A stretch of DNA of 31,311 bases from RGIG3009 sp964433065 (GCA_964433065.1 CAYSPZ010000012.1:1-31311), one strand, 5' to 3'; shown: positions 7,732 to 15,798, counted from the stretch's first letter. Translations and numbers: made by a program. The notes: generated from the letters alone by a model not told the origin.

Positions 7732-7774
7732 CCGGATAGAGAGGGGATTTCCCCTGTTCTCTGTCCGGTTTTTT
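7732..7774 (+). terminator. Rho-independent terminator of rpmB
   Basis: A long imperfect hairpin (CCGGA...AGAGA...GGGG paired to CCCC...TCTCT...TCCGG) is followed directly by a run of six T's. It separates rpmB from ppa. Confidence 0.9.
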
Positions 7775-7782
7775 CTTTCCCC

Positions 7783-7811
7783 TTGCGTTTCGGCGAAAAA
7801 CTGTATATAAT
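7783..7811 (+). promoter_or_regulatory. Sigma-A type promoter for ppa-pncB
   Basis: TTGCGT (7783-7788), a 17-base spacer and a perfect TATAAT (7806-7811) lie just after the rpmB terminator and 28 bases before the ppa start. Confidence 0.72.
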
Positions 7812-7839
7812 ACTAAAAAAAAGATAAGGAAGGGTTCTT

Positions 7840-8379
7840 ATGAACATTTGGCACGACATTTCCGCCGCCCGTATCCAACCGCACGATTTCACCGCGGTGA
7901 TCGAGATCCCGAAAGGCGGAAAAAACAAATACGAAATGGATAAGGAAACGGGTCTTCTGCGGCTCGACCGCGTGTTGTACACCGCTACCCACTATCCCGC
8001 CAACTACGGGTTTATCCCCCGCACCTATGCGGACGACGGTGACCCGCTCGACGTGCTGGTGATGTGTCAGGAATCCATCGTGCCGATGACCCTGGTACAA
8101 TGTTACCCCATCGGTGTCATCAAGATGATCGACGACGAATCGGTGGACGAAAAGATCATTGCCGTCCCGTTCAAAGACCCCTCGCTTTCCTGCTACGAGG
8201 ACATTTCGCAACTGCCGAAACATACCTTTGACGAAATTCAACATTTCTTCACGGTATACAAATCACTCGAAAACAAAAACACGGTGGTCAACGAAGTGAT
8301 GGGCAGACAAGCCGCCATCGAAATCATCACCCACTGTATCGAAGAATACAAACACTGCTACTGTGGTGAAAGGAAGTAA
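7840..8379 (+). CDS. ppa: Inorganic pyrophosphatase, family I
   Basis: This 179-residue soluble enzyme hydrolyses pyrophosphate to phosphate. The family I signature DDGDPLDVLV carries the metal-binding aspartates D66, D68 and D71. Other landmarks are FTAVIEIPKGGKNKYEMDK near the N-terminus, with the substrate-binding lysine and Glu/Tyr residues, THYPANYGFIPRTYADD, and a C-terminal helical segment. The ATG at 7840 has AGGAAGGG upstream. Only five bases separate it from pncB, whose reaction releases pyrophosphate, so co-expression would pull NAD precursor synthesis forward. The C-terminus holds a cluster ending CYCGERK with no assigned role. Confidence 0.95.
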   Translation: MNIWHDISAARIQPHDFTAVIEIPKGGKNKYEMDKETGLLRLDRVLYTATHYPANYGFIPRTYADDGDPLDVLVMCQESIVPMTLVQCYPIGVIKMIDDESVDEKIIAVPFKDPSLSCYEDISQLPKHTFDEIQHFFTVYKSLENKNTVVNEVMGRQAAIEIITHCIEEYKHCYCGERK

Positions 8380-8384
8380 CCGAT

Positions 8385-9836
8385 ATGACCCATTTATACG
8401 GCAAAGAAAATCTGACCATGCTCACCGACTTTTACGAGTTGACCATGGCAAACGGTTTTTTCGAAAACGGACGCGGTGAACAGATCACCTATTTCGATAT
8501 GTTCTTCCGCACTGTTCCCGACGGCGGCGGTTTCGCATTGATGGCAGGACTGGAACAGGTCATTCATTACCTGAAAAACTTGTCCTTCTCCCCCGACGAC
8601 GTTGCGTATCTGCGCGGGAAAAACCTGTTCAGCGACGCATTTTTGCAATACCTTGCCGATTTTCGGTTCAGTTGCGACGTGTGGGCGGTCCCCGAAGGTA
8701 CCCCCATCTTCCCGTACGAACCGATCCTCACGGTGCGCGGCCCTGCCATTCAGGCGCAATTCGTGGAAACGATGATTCTGCTCGCCATCAACCACCAGTC
8801 GCTCATCGCCACCAAAGCCAACCGCATCGTCCGCGCGGCAAACGGCAAAGCGGTGATGGAATTCGGGTCGCGTCGCGCGCAAGGGTTTAACGGTGCCGTT
8901 TACGGTGCGCGCGCGGCGTACATCGGCGGATGTATCGGTACCGCCTGCACCATCGCCGACCGCGAATTCGGTATCCCTGCGCTCGGCACGATGGCGCACA
9001 GTTGGGTGCAACTGTTCGACTCGGAATACGAGGCATTCGCCGCGTACGCCCGTGTCTATCCCCATTCCTGCACCTTGTTGGTGGACACCTATAACGTGTT
9101 GAAATCGGGTGTTCCCAATGCCATCCGCGTGTTTGACGAGGTACTCAAACCGATGGGTTGCCGCCCGAAAGGTATCCGCCTGGATTCGGGGGATATCGCG
9201 TATCTCGCCAAGAAAGCCCGTAAGATGCTGGACGATGCGGGGTATCCCGATTGTCAGATCTGCGCGTCCAACTCGCTGGACGAAAACATCATCCGCGATA
9301 TGTTGGCGCAAGGCGCGTGCATCGACAGTTTCGGTGTCGGCGAACGGTTGATCACCGCGTCCAGCGACCCCGTTTTCGGCGGTGTATACAAGTTGGCGGC
9401 GGTGGAAAAAGACGGCGCGATCGTACCGCGTATCAAAGTCAGTGAAAACGTCGCCAAAATCACCAATCCCGGTTTTAAAGAAATCTGGCGGTTGTACGAC
9501 CGCGAAAGCGGTAAAGCGATGGCGGATGTTATCACGATGCACGACGAGGTCATCGACGACCAAAAACCGTATGAGATCTTCCACCCCGAACATATCTGGA
9601 AACGCAAGACACTCCAGAATTTCCGCGCCGAACGGTTGCGCAGACCTATCTTCGTGAACGGCGAATGCGTATACGAATCCCCTTGTGTGACCGAGATCCG
9701 CGATTACTGCCGCGAACAGACTGCCACGTTGTGGGACGAAGTGTTGCGGTTCGAAAATCCCCACCGTTATTACGTCGACCTGTCTCAGAAACTCTGGGAT
9801 GAAAAACACGCCCTGCTCTCCAAACACGGACATTAA
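8385..9836 (+). CDS. pncB: Nicotinate phosphoribosyltransferase
   Basis: This 483-residue enzyme converts nicotinate and PRPP, with ATP hydrolysis, to nicotinate mononucleotide in the Preiss-Handler salvage route to NAD. The N-terminus LTMLTDFYELTMANGFF, the segment MEFGSRRAQG (159-167), and GTMAHSWVQLF with the expected autophosphorylated histidine H205 are typical. LDSGDIAYLAKKAR supplies phosphate-binding and substrate-binding residues. The length matches the longer Gram-positive subfamily. The ribosome binding site AAAGGAAG overlaps the end of ppa. A 538-codon open frame runs antisense across it; that is a codon-bias shadow. Confidence 0.95.
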   Translation: MTHLYGKENLTMLTDFYELTMANGFFENGRGEQITYFDMFFRTVPDGGGFALMAGLEQVIHYLKNLSFSPDDVAYLRGKNLFSDAFLQYLADFRFSCDVWAVPEGTPIFPYEPILTVRGPAIQAQFVETMILLAINHQSLIATKANRIVRAANGKAVMEFGSRRAQGFNGAVYGARAAYIGGCIGTACTIADREFGIPALGTMAHSWVQLFDSEYEAFAAYARVYPHSCTLLVDTYNVLKSGVPNAIRVFDEVLKPMGCRPKGIRLDSGDIAYLAKKARKMLDDAGYPDCQICASNSLDENIIRDMLAQGACIDSFGVGERLITASSDPVFGGVYKLAAVEKDGAIVPRIKVSENVAKITNPGFKEIWRLYDRESGKAMADVITMHDEVIDDQKPYEIFHPEHIWKRKTLQNFRAERLRRPIFVNGECVYESPCVTEIRDYCREQTATLWDEVLRFENPHRYYVDLSQKLWDEKHALLSKHGH

Positions 9837-9858
9837 CGCAAGAAAAGAGGAATGATTT

Positions 9859-10659
9859 ATGAAACGCATCGGCACTGTTTTACTGATATTGTGCATTTGT
9901 TTGTCGTTGTTCACCGCGCCGGTCGGTGCCGCATCCAAGAAAAACTTATGCGACACGTTCCAGACTTTTTTGGAAACGATGTATAACGGACCGGGAGAAT
10001 TTGATACCAACGAACAAAAATTACGGTTTGTGTTTGAATCGTTGGCAACCGACGAGTATCTGCGGGAACAACCTGCCGAGGGCGAGGAAACACCTCACGG
10101 GAAATATGCCATTCCCGCTTCGGTGTTTTTGAAAAAGGCGGTATCGCTCTTTGACGTATCGTCCAAAGAACTGCGCTCGTTCCGTTTGCCCGAAAACCCC
10201 GACAGCAATCAGATCTACTACGACCCCGAAAATGACGTGTTCTCAGGAAACCGACTGGATGTGTCGTCCGAAAATGCCATTCAGATCGTCGGATATACCA
10301 AAAAAGCCGATCAGGAATACGTCGCGTACGCATTTATGTACGATTCGGAAAAAGGCTATTCTTCCGAAGAAGATGCAACGGCACAAGCAAACGGAAGCGG
10401 TGTACATAAAGCGGGAAAACGGTATTACGTCGTGGACGAATACCTGCGCATCACCTTGTACTACAACGGCGCACGTGCCCGTTTCGTACGACAAACCGAC
10501 GTCGACACCCTTCCGTCGGATGACGAACTCATCAAAGTCGGCGAAAATACGGCATCGTACACGTGGGTATGGATCGTTTGCGGTGTGATCAGCGTCGCCT
10601 GTGTTGCCGTGATCGTCATCACCCTTTATAACAGAAAACGACCCCGTAAACGCAGATGA
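9859..10659 (+). CDS. Unrecognised exported protein with C-terminal membrane anchor
   Basis: I do not recognise this 266-residue protein. Residues 1-24 are a clear signal peptide (MKRIGTVLLILCICLSLF, ending VGA/AS). The mature part (about 25-232) is polar and would lie outside the membrane; it contains YAIPASVFLKKAVSLFDVS near residue 100 and an alternating, beta-rich second half (EYVAYAFMYDSEKGY, RYYVVDEYLRITLYYNG). Residues 235-256 form one membrane helix (WVWIVCGVISVACVAVIVITLY), followed by a basic stop-transfer tail NRKRPRKRR. The topology is therefore type I. The ATG at 9859 follows AGAGGAATG-like purines 22 bases after pncB, so it is probably the third gene of the ppa operon. Nothing links it to NAD metabolism except position. 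Confidence 0.75.
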   Translation: MKRIGTVLLILCICLSLFTAPVGAASKKNLCDTFQTFLETMYNGPGEFDTNEQKLRFVFESLATDEYLREQPAEGEETPHGKYAIPASVFLKKAVSLFDVSSKELRSFRLPENPDSNQIYYDPENDVFSGNRLDVSSENAIQIVGYTKKADQEYVAYAFMYDSEKGYSSEEDATAQANGSGVHKAGKRYYVVDEYLRITLYYNGARARFVRQTDVDTLPSDDELIKVGENTASYTWVWIVCGVISVACVAVIVITLYNRKRPRKRR

Positions 10660-10729
10660 GAACCCGACCCGTGAGCGTAGTTGAAAATTGCGGGCGGGCG
10701 CCCCGGAACCTTGTTGTTTCACAATAAGA

Positions 10730-10761
10730 AAAATGACATCACCTGTCGATGATGTCATTTT
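10730..10761. terminator. Bidirectional terminator between convergent units
   Basis: A perfect 12-bp inverted repeat (10730-10741 with 10750-10761, core AATGACATCA) with an 8-base loop is flanked by T's on the right and by A's on the left. It can end both the plus-strand ppa operon and the minus-strand histidine kinase operon. Confidence 0.9.
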
Positions 10762-11826
10762 TTATTGTTCATCTTGCGGCGGGAAGGTGATGGTGACGGT
10801 GGTGCCGAAACCGACGCGGCTGTTCAGCGAGATCACCGCGCCGTGTTGTGCGACGCCGTGTTTGACGATCGAAAGGCCAAGGCCCGTACCGCCGATGGCG
10901 CGGGAATGGCTTTTATCCACACGGTAAAACCGTTCAAACACACGTTGTTGTTCGTCGGCGGGAATACCGATTCCCGTATCCGCCACCCGTAATACGGGTT
11001 GTCCGTTTTCCCTGTCGACGGTCACCGTCACACGACCGCCCGCGCGGTTGTATTTGACCGCGTTTTCGCACAGGTTGAACAAGATCTCTTCCAGAATACG
11101 CGGAACACCGTATACTGTGAGCGGTTTGGTGCGGGTATCAAACGAAATGTTCTGCTTTTCCGTGAGCGGTCGCAGACGATTGACGGTGGTGCGGACCAGT
11201 TGTTGCATATCCACCGTTTCGCGTTGTTCGGTCACGGCGGGTTCGTCCAGACGGGAGAGTTCGAGGATATCTTCCACAAGGGTGATCATCCGTTTGGATT
11301 CGTCGTAGATACGACCCGCAAACCGCGGTACGTCTTCGGCTTTGACCATCCCATCGCGCAGAATCTCCGCAAACCCCGAAATGGACGTAAGCGGTGTTTT
11401 CAGTTCGTGGGACACGTTGGCGGTAAATTCGCGACGTAAGCGGTCACGGTTTTCCTTTTCGGTGATATCGAACAATACCACCATCGCACCGCATACACGA
11501 TCGTGTCGGAGCATCGGATAAGCGGATAACCGACACGGTTTTCCGCCGATCTCGGTGGTGGTTTCGACGGGACGGTTGGCTAACGATTCCCGTACCGCTT
11601 GTGATAACGGTAATATCTCATCCGCCGTATGAGCGATGTTACGGCCGAGCAGTTCTTCTGCCGCTGCGTTGTGCGCGTCCAGTTTGCCGCGCGCATCAAA
11701 CAACAATACACCTTCGTTTAATCGGCAAAGTACCGCCGCGAACCGACGACGTTCGCGATACAGTTCACAGAGCAGCCAGACGATGACGACGACCGATACC
11801 GCGAGGAGTATGGCGAGGATCTTCAA
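10762..11826 (-). CDS. PhoR-like sensor histidine kinase
   Basis: This 354-residue kinase has one N-terminal membrane helix (2-20), a PAS-type domain (about 30-122, RLNEGVLLFDARGKLDAHN), a HisKA domain with the phospho-accepting H140 in NVSHELKTPLTSISG, and an ATPase domain with N-box NLCENAVKYN, DTGIGIP and GTGLGLSIVKH. There is no extracellular sensor domain, so it may sense a cytoplasmic or membrane state. The start appears to be TTG at 11826, whose last bases overlap the regulator's stop (TTGA, 4 bases), with GACGAGGG upstream; no ATG is better placed. The pair resembles PhoPR/YycFG-type systems, but the signal cannot be read from the sequence. Confidence 0.92.
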   Translation of the reverse strand: MKILAILLAVSVVVIVWLLCELYRERRRFAAVLCRLNEGVLLFDARGKLDAHNAAAEELLGRNIAHTADEILPLSQAVRESLANRPVETTTEIGGKPCRLSAYPMLRHDRVCGAMVVLFDITEKENRDRLRREFTANVSHELKTPLTSISGFAEILRDGMVKAEDVPRFAGRIYDESKRMITLVEDILELSRLDEPAVTEQRETVDMQQLVRTTVNRLRPLTEKQNISFDTRTKPLTVYGVPRILEEILFNLCENAVKYNRAGGRVTVTVDRENGQPVLRVADTGIGIPADEQQRVFERFYRVDKSHSRAIGGTGLGLSIVKHGVAQHGAVISLNSRVGFGTTVTITFPPQDEQ

Positions 11827-12494
11827 CCCTCGTCACCCCCGATCTTGTAGCCGAGACCGCGTACCGTTTCGATGCAGTCACCGCATATGCCCAATTTACC
11901 GCGCAGTGTGCGGATATGTACGTCGACGGTACGGCTTTCGCCGGTATAATCGTACCCCCATATCTGACGCAACAAACGGTCGCGGTCCAGTACGTCACCG
12001 CGGTGTTCGAGGAGTAAACACAACAGGTCAAATTCTTTGTGGGTGAGCGTAACCGGTTCACCCGCGACCCGTACTTCACCGCCTGCGGGACGCACATACA
12101 GGTCACCGATACAAAATTCCTGTTTTTTCGCTTCGGTACGGCGCAGTAATGCCTTAACGCGGGAAACGAGTTCCATCATTCCGAACGGTTTGGTGACGTA
12201 ATCGTCCGCGCCGCCATCGAGACCCACCACCGTGTCGTATTCACTGCTTTTGGCGGTGACCATCATCACGGGCAACCGCGCGGTCGCGGGATCGGCGCGT
12301 AACCGTTTGAGTACCGATAACCCGTCTTCGTCGGGTAACATAATATCCAGCAACAAAAGCGACGGACGTTGTTCGGTCATTGCCGTCCAGAACGCCGACG
12401 GATGCGAAAACCCTTTGGCGGTCAGACCCGTCGTATTGAGGGTGTAGATGACCAGTTCGCGGATGTTGTCGTCGTCTTCCAGAAAATAGATCAT
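11823..12494 (-). CDS. OmpR/PhoB-family response regulator
   Basis: This 223-residue transcription factor has an N-terminal receiver domain (acidic pocket EDDD at 6-9, phosphorylation site D50 in LLLLDIMLPDEDG, conserved lysine in VTAKS) and a C-terminal winged helix (LTHKEFDLLCLLLEHRGDVLDRDRLLRQIWGYD, then RTVDVHIRTLRGKLG). The ATG at 12494 is preferred over an in-frame GTG at 12503 because the AGGCAGGTG site is correctly spaced only for the ATG. It is followed directly by its cognate kinase and preceded by an HD-domain gene 23 bases away, so the three may be one unit. Confidence 0.93.
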   Translation of the reverse strand: MIYFLEDDDNIRELVIYTLNTTGLTAKGFSHPSAFWTAMTEQRPSLLLLDIMLPDEDGLSVLKRLRADPATARLPVMMVTAKSSEYDTVVGLDGGADDYVTKPFGMMELVSRVKALLRRTEAKKQEFCIGDLYVRPAGGEVRVAGEPVTLTHKEFDLLCLLLEHRGDVLDRDRLLRQIWGYDYTGESRTVDVHIRTLRGKLGICGDCIETVRGLGYKIGGDEG

Positions 12495-12517
12495 TGCCGT
12501 CACCTGCCTTTTTTGTG

Positions 12518-13174
12518 TCAGATCATCGATTGGTCGTTAATCATCAATTTAAACTGCAACCCCAACCGTTCCGCCGCTTTGCGGCACAGGATCATACGAT
12601 CGAGGAAAATTTCAAAGTAATCCATCACCGAACCGTACTGCGGGTCGACTGTCAGTTTCAAGGTAACGGTGGTATGGTCTTCGTTGATGGTAAACCGCGA
12701 TTTGTGAACCGAGTAGTTGACGCGGTCGTGAATGTCAAACGGATGGTTGTCACTTTTTCGCACTCGACTGCGCCGCACGTCGGATTTGTCCGCTAAAATG
12801 AGCGCCGCCGCCACCGAGTTGACCGGCACACCGGTACCCTCGTCGTGGTTACCGATCGCGGTGACGATGGTCGCGATATCTTCGGGCGGCATTCCTTTTG
12901 CGTTAAGGATGTTGAATGCCATGATCGCACCGCTCTGCGAATGTTCAATGCGATTGACGAGGTTGCCGATATCGTGCAGATACGCGGCGATGCGCGCAAG
13001 TTCCACCTCGTGTTCGAAAAAATTCAGTTCGCGCAGAATGTACGCCGCGTTTTCCGCGACCAGACTCACGTGCGCAAAACTGTGTTCGGTATATCCTTGT
13101 GCGAGCAACGATTCGTCCGCGCGTTTAATATACGCCTGCACGGCAGGGTCGTTGCGGATATCCTCAAACGTCAT
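12518..13174 (-). CDS. HD-domain metal-dependent phosphohydrolase
   Basis: This 218-residue protein shows the HD superfamily pattern H35 ... H67-D68 ... H110-D111 ... D129 (HSFAHV, AAYLHDIGN, AIGNHDEG, ILADKSD). It lacks other recognisable domains apart from a C-terminal beta-rich part of about 70 residues. HD enzymes of this size cleave phosphate esters of nucleotides or related compounds; the substrate is unknown. The ATG at 13174 is chosen over an in-frame GTG at 13183 because the purine-rich GGACGG site is too close to the GTG. Its upstream neighbour is the remnant end of rlmD (stop at 13208), so before the insertion described below it would have been the next gene after rlmD. Confidence 0.82.
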   Translation of the reverse strand: MTFEDIRNDPAVQAYIKRADESLLAQGYTEHSFAHVSLVAENAAYILRELNFFEHEVELARIAAYLHDIGNLVNRIEHSQSGAIMAFNILNAKGMPPEDIATIVTAIGNHDEGTGVPVNSVAAALILADKSDVRRSRVRKSDNHPFDIHDRVNYSVHKSRFTINEDHTTVTLKLTVDPQYGSVMDYFEIFLDRMILCRKAAERLGLQFKLMINDQSMI

Positions 13175-13207
13175 ACGTGACACCGTCCTTTCGGGTTATC
13201 TGGAAAA

Positions 13208-13255
13208 TTATAAAAACTTCTTGGTCAACGACGCGACCGAATCGACGCGGGTCGA
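13208..13255 (-). pseudogene. Detached 3'-end remnant of rlmD
   Basis: The minus strand reads STRVDSVASLTKKFL followed by a stop codon at 13210-13208. This matches the last residues of the intact RlmD 1.2 kb away (HVESVASLTRRF), including the region of the catalytic glutamate, here replaced by Asp. No start codon or further RlmD sequence precedes it; the frame is lost right upstream. It lies 33 bases before the HD gene. I infer that it is the original end of rlmD, cut off when the intervening segment entered. Confidence 0.7.
13224..13251. repeat. Direct repeat copy (putative attachment site, distal)
   Basis: This 28-base stretch matches 14425-14452 at 24 of 28 positions in the same orientation, with an identical 11-base core GACGCGACCGA. 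It falls inside the rlmD remnant and marks one edge of the AT-rich insert. Confidence 0.65.
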
Positions 13256-13260
13256 GATCT

Positions 13261-14319
13261 TTAGTCGTAAATTCCGTCAAAAAGCATAGAAATACTGTCA
13301 TAGTCAATACCGCACTTGCGTGTCCAACGATTCACGGGGTAAGCCGCATATCCTCTGTCACTCAGCGGCGAAAGCATATCCTTTTCACAGATATGTCCGA
13401 CCGTAACACCAAACGAGTCGTTTGGATGTAAAATATTGAGATATCCCAGCATATCAATCAACGCTTCTATCTGCTCCACCGTCATCGTCAAAAGTCCGGA
13501 TTGCTTTAATTCACGGCGTAGTTTTCCCGAAGTCGTGTTTAAGGGCGTGTTCTCTATTGCCCCAATAATTTTCATAAAGTGTTCGTAATCCGTCGGCGAA
13601 TGTTCCGGACGAGGAAGATTTTTATATTCCTCTAAAAATACGATCGCTGTATTGAGATCAAATCGGAAAGGTATCAATGCCTTGAAATAGAAATGCTCCA
13701 TATCAACGTTGATATGCCAAAACTGCATTTTCGGCTCTGTACTGACGGTATGATCATATCCGCAAATTTCGCATTTACTCTCTCGGTATCTGTCCTCCCA
13801 CTCGCCATCTTTGCCTATAACAGAACCAACATATTTCTTTTCAAATTCGTGCTCGGGAAGATTTTTTATGTAATAATAACAAGCCAGTGCTGTTCTGTAT
13901 TCAGCGACATTGTGTGCAACACCGTAGAGAAAATCTTTTGCCAATTCTTTCACGGAAAGCGTTGCGATCAATTCCTTGGCGTATCGAATCGCCTCAGCGT
14001 GCGGGTAAACACGCTCACAAAGTTTCATTGTTCCTTCGCTGACCGCAGGGAAATACTCCGCAACGGGAGCATTCCAAAAGTCGCGAAAATCTTTTCGTGC
14101 AAACCGTTTTAAGAGTTTCAGCGACACACTTTTATTGCAAGGTGCAACGGGGTCGTTTTGGTATTTCTTCACTTCTTCGACATACGATGCATTTATCTCA
14201 TCGGAACAAGAGGTGCTTGTTTGCAAAGCGTCAAGCGGCAGGATAAAACGTTCGTCTCCGATCGCATTTGCAATCGTCTCGGATATTGTGTCCATAGCAC
14301 TCTTTTTTTGCTTCTCCAT
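13261..14319 (-). CDS. Unrecognised protein encoded on an AT-rich insert
   Basis: I do not recognise this 352-residue protein. It has no signal peptide or membrane helix and looks cytoplasmic. A possible metal or redox site is CEICGYDH near residue 185. The C-terminal third has a helical stretch that could be a winged helix (SGKLRRELKQSGLLTMTVEQIEALIDMLGYLNIL, about 268-300, given here as a region), and the central part is rich in aromatic residues (FWHINVDMEHFYFKALIPF). Base use is unlike its neighbours: by hand count 13861-13920 has 21 G+C in 60, against 36 in 60 for 14581-14640 in rlmD. The ATG at 14319 has a GAGAG site. It is the only gene between the two rlmD 3' ends, so transfer is likely; a defence or selfish-element role is possible but not shown. 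Confidence 0.72.
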   Translation of the reverse strand: MEKQKKSAMDTISETIANAIGDERFILPLDALQTSTSCSDEINASYVEEVKKYQNDPVAPCNKSVSLKLLKRFARKDFRDFWNAPVAEYFPAVSEGTMKLCERVYPHAEAIRYAKELIATLSVKELAKDFLYGVAHNVAEYRTALACYYYIKNLPEHEFEKKYVGSVIGKDGEWEDRYRESKCEICGYDHTVSTEPKMQFWHINVDMEHFYFKALIPFRFDLNTAIVFLEEYKNLPRPEHSPTDYEHFMKIIGAIENTPLNTTSGKLRRELKQSGLLTMTVEQIEALIDMLGYLNILHPNDSFGVTVGHICEKDMLSPLSDRGYAAYPVNRWTRKCGIDYDSISMLFDGIYD

Positions 14320-14405
14320 AGCATTTCTCTCTTTTCGATATTAAACGTTACTGCCTTAAATTGGTGTTGAATTACCATATTCTTCTTATGCCCCGCGGGT
14401 CGAAC

Positions 14406-15785
14406 TTAGTTGTCGAATCGACGCGTCAAAGACGCGACCGATTCGACGTGCGCCGTGCGCGGGAACATATCCACGGGGGTGACCTTTTCGGTCACGTAGC
14501 CGCGTTCGTCAAATCGTTTAAGGTCACGGGCGAGGGTAGCAGGATCGCAGGACACGTACACCACCCGTTCGGGTGCCATCCGTACCACCGTATCGATGAG
14601 TGCTTCGTCGCATCCTTTGCGCGGCGGATCAAGCACCACCGTGTCGGGTCGTACCCCTTCCCGTTCCAACCGTTTTGCCGCCTCGGCGGCATCGGCGGTG
14701 AAAAACCGCGCGTTCGTGATGCCGTTCGTTTCAGCATTCCGCTTGGCATCCTCGACCGCTTGCGGAACGATCTCCACACCGATGAGTTGTTCGGTCTTTT
14801 GCGCCATCGACAATCCGATGGTTCCCGTACCGCAATACAGATCCATCAACACTTTCGTTCGGTCAAGCGCCGCGTAATCGCGCGCGATGGTATACAACCG
14901 TTCCGCCTGTACCGTGTTGACCTGATAAAACGACAGCGGGGATAAACGAAACCGTAACCCGCACAGGGTATCGGTAATGTGATCCTCCCCGTACAGACAG
15001 AAGGTCTGTTCCCCTAAAATGACGTTGGTATCCGCCTTATTCAGGTTGACCATCACCGACGTCAAGTGCGGCACGTTTTGTTTGAGTGCCTCCACCAACC
15101 GTCCCGGCTCGGGCAGTTTGCCATTGGTGCAGACAAGGCATACCATCACTTCGCCGCTTCGTTCACCTTTTCGGATATAGATGTGCCGCACAAGACCCGT
15201 GCGCGTCGTTTCGTCGTACGGGGTCACGCGTTGTTGTTTCATCCACGCGGCGACCGTGTCGAGTATCGTCTTGAAAACGGGCGGTTGCAACAAACAATCG
15301 TGCTGCTCGATTACCCGATGACTGCGCGCCGCATACAACCCGATGAGCGGACGATGTTCACCCGCCGTCACGGGATACTGACCTTTGTTACGGTAACGGT
15401 CGGGACACTCGCAACCGACAACGGGTTCGGGGGTGATCGACAACCCGCCGATGCGTTTTAACGCGTCGGCGACCCGTTGCCATTTATACGACAACTCCGC
15501 CTCGTACGAAACGTGACGATATACACAACCGCCGCATTTGCCGAATACGGGACAATCCACCTCGATACGGTGGTCGGACGGAGTAATCACCCGTTCCACC
15601 TTGCCGTATGCCAGACGCGATTGCACCTTGACGATGCGACATTCGATCACGTCCCCTACCGCCGTTTGCGGTACGAATACCGTCAGTGCGGTGTCGCTAC
15701 CTTCTTCGGCATAGCGGCAAACACCGTTGCCTTCGGCGGACATACCGACCACGGTCAATTCCACAATATCGTTTTTACGAAGCAA
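14406..15785 (-). CDS. rlmD: 23S rRNA (uracil-5-)-methyltransferase, RlmD/RumA family
   Basis: This 459-residue enzyme makes 5-methyluridine in 23S rRNA (m5U1939 or m5U747 type) using SAM. A TRAM domain (about 1-60) is followed by the iron-sulfur cysteines C78, C84, C87 (CPVFGKCGGC) and C164 (HDC). The methyltransferase core shows DLYCGTGTIGLSMA, LDPPRKGCD, the nucleophile cysteine in VSCDPATLARD, and the general-base glutamate in the C-terminal HVESVA. The start is read as TTG at 15785 with GAAGGTG six bases upstream; a GTG at 15794 lies inside that site. It begins 13 bases after polC. Its 3' end is the target of the duplication described in the findings. Confidence 0.92.
   Translation of the reverse strand: MLRKNDIVELTVVGMSAEGNGVCRYAEEGSDTALTVFVPQTAVGDVIECRIVKVQSRLAYGKVERVITPSDHRIEVDCPVFGKCGGCVYRHVSYEAELSYKWQRVADALKRIGGLSITPEPVVGCECPDRYRNKGQYPVTAGEHRPLIGLYAARSHRVIEQHDCLLQPPVFKTILDTVAAWMKQQRVTPYDETTRTGLVRHIYIRKGERSGEVMVCLVCTNGKLPEPGRLVEALKQNVPHLTSVMVNLNKADTNVILGEQTFCLYGEDHITDTLCGLRFRLSPLSFYQVNTVQAERLYTIARDYAALDRTKVLMDLYCGTGTIGLSMAQKTEQLIGVEIVPQAVEDAKRNAETNGITNARFFTADAAEAAKRLEREGVRPDTVVLDPPRKGCDEALIDTVVRMAPERVVYVSCDPATLARDLKRFDERGYVTEKVTPVDMFPRTAHVESVASLTRRFDN
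14413..14446. repeat. Interrupted inverted repeat at the rlmD 3' end
   Basis: TCGAATCG pairs with CGATTCGA and CGCGTC pairs with GACGCG around an AAA loop, with one A opposite AC as a bulge. No T-run follows on either strand, so it is not a terminator. Such dyads are common in recombinase attachment sites. Confidence 0.55.
14425..14452. repeat. Direct repeat copy (putative attachment site, proximal)
   Basis: This copy lies inside the intact rlmD, covering the codons of its last conserved motif. It matches 13224-13251 at 24 of 28 positions. The two copies are 1201 bases apart. Confidence 0.65.
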
Positions 15786-15798
15786 CGGGTTCACCTTC

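Noticed and set aside
8394..10010. A 538-codon open frame on the minus strand across pncB
   Set aside because: It is exactly antisense to a clear pncB gene with all family motifs, lacks a ribosome binding site, and crosses two gene boundaries. GC-rich codon use creates such mirror frames.
10660..10729. A small gene or RNA between the exported protein and the terminator
   Set aside because: Only a GC-rich patch (GGGCGCCC) is seen; no start with a ribosome binding site and no promoter.
14320..14405. A promoter for the orphan island gene
   Set aside because: TTTAAT/TAATAT near 14340 could be a -10, but no acceptable -35 lies 16-18 bases upstream; the gene may be read from the rlmD transcript.
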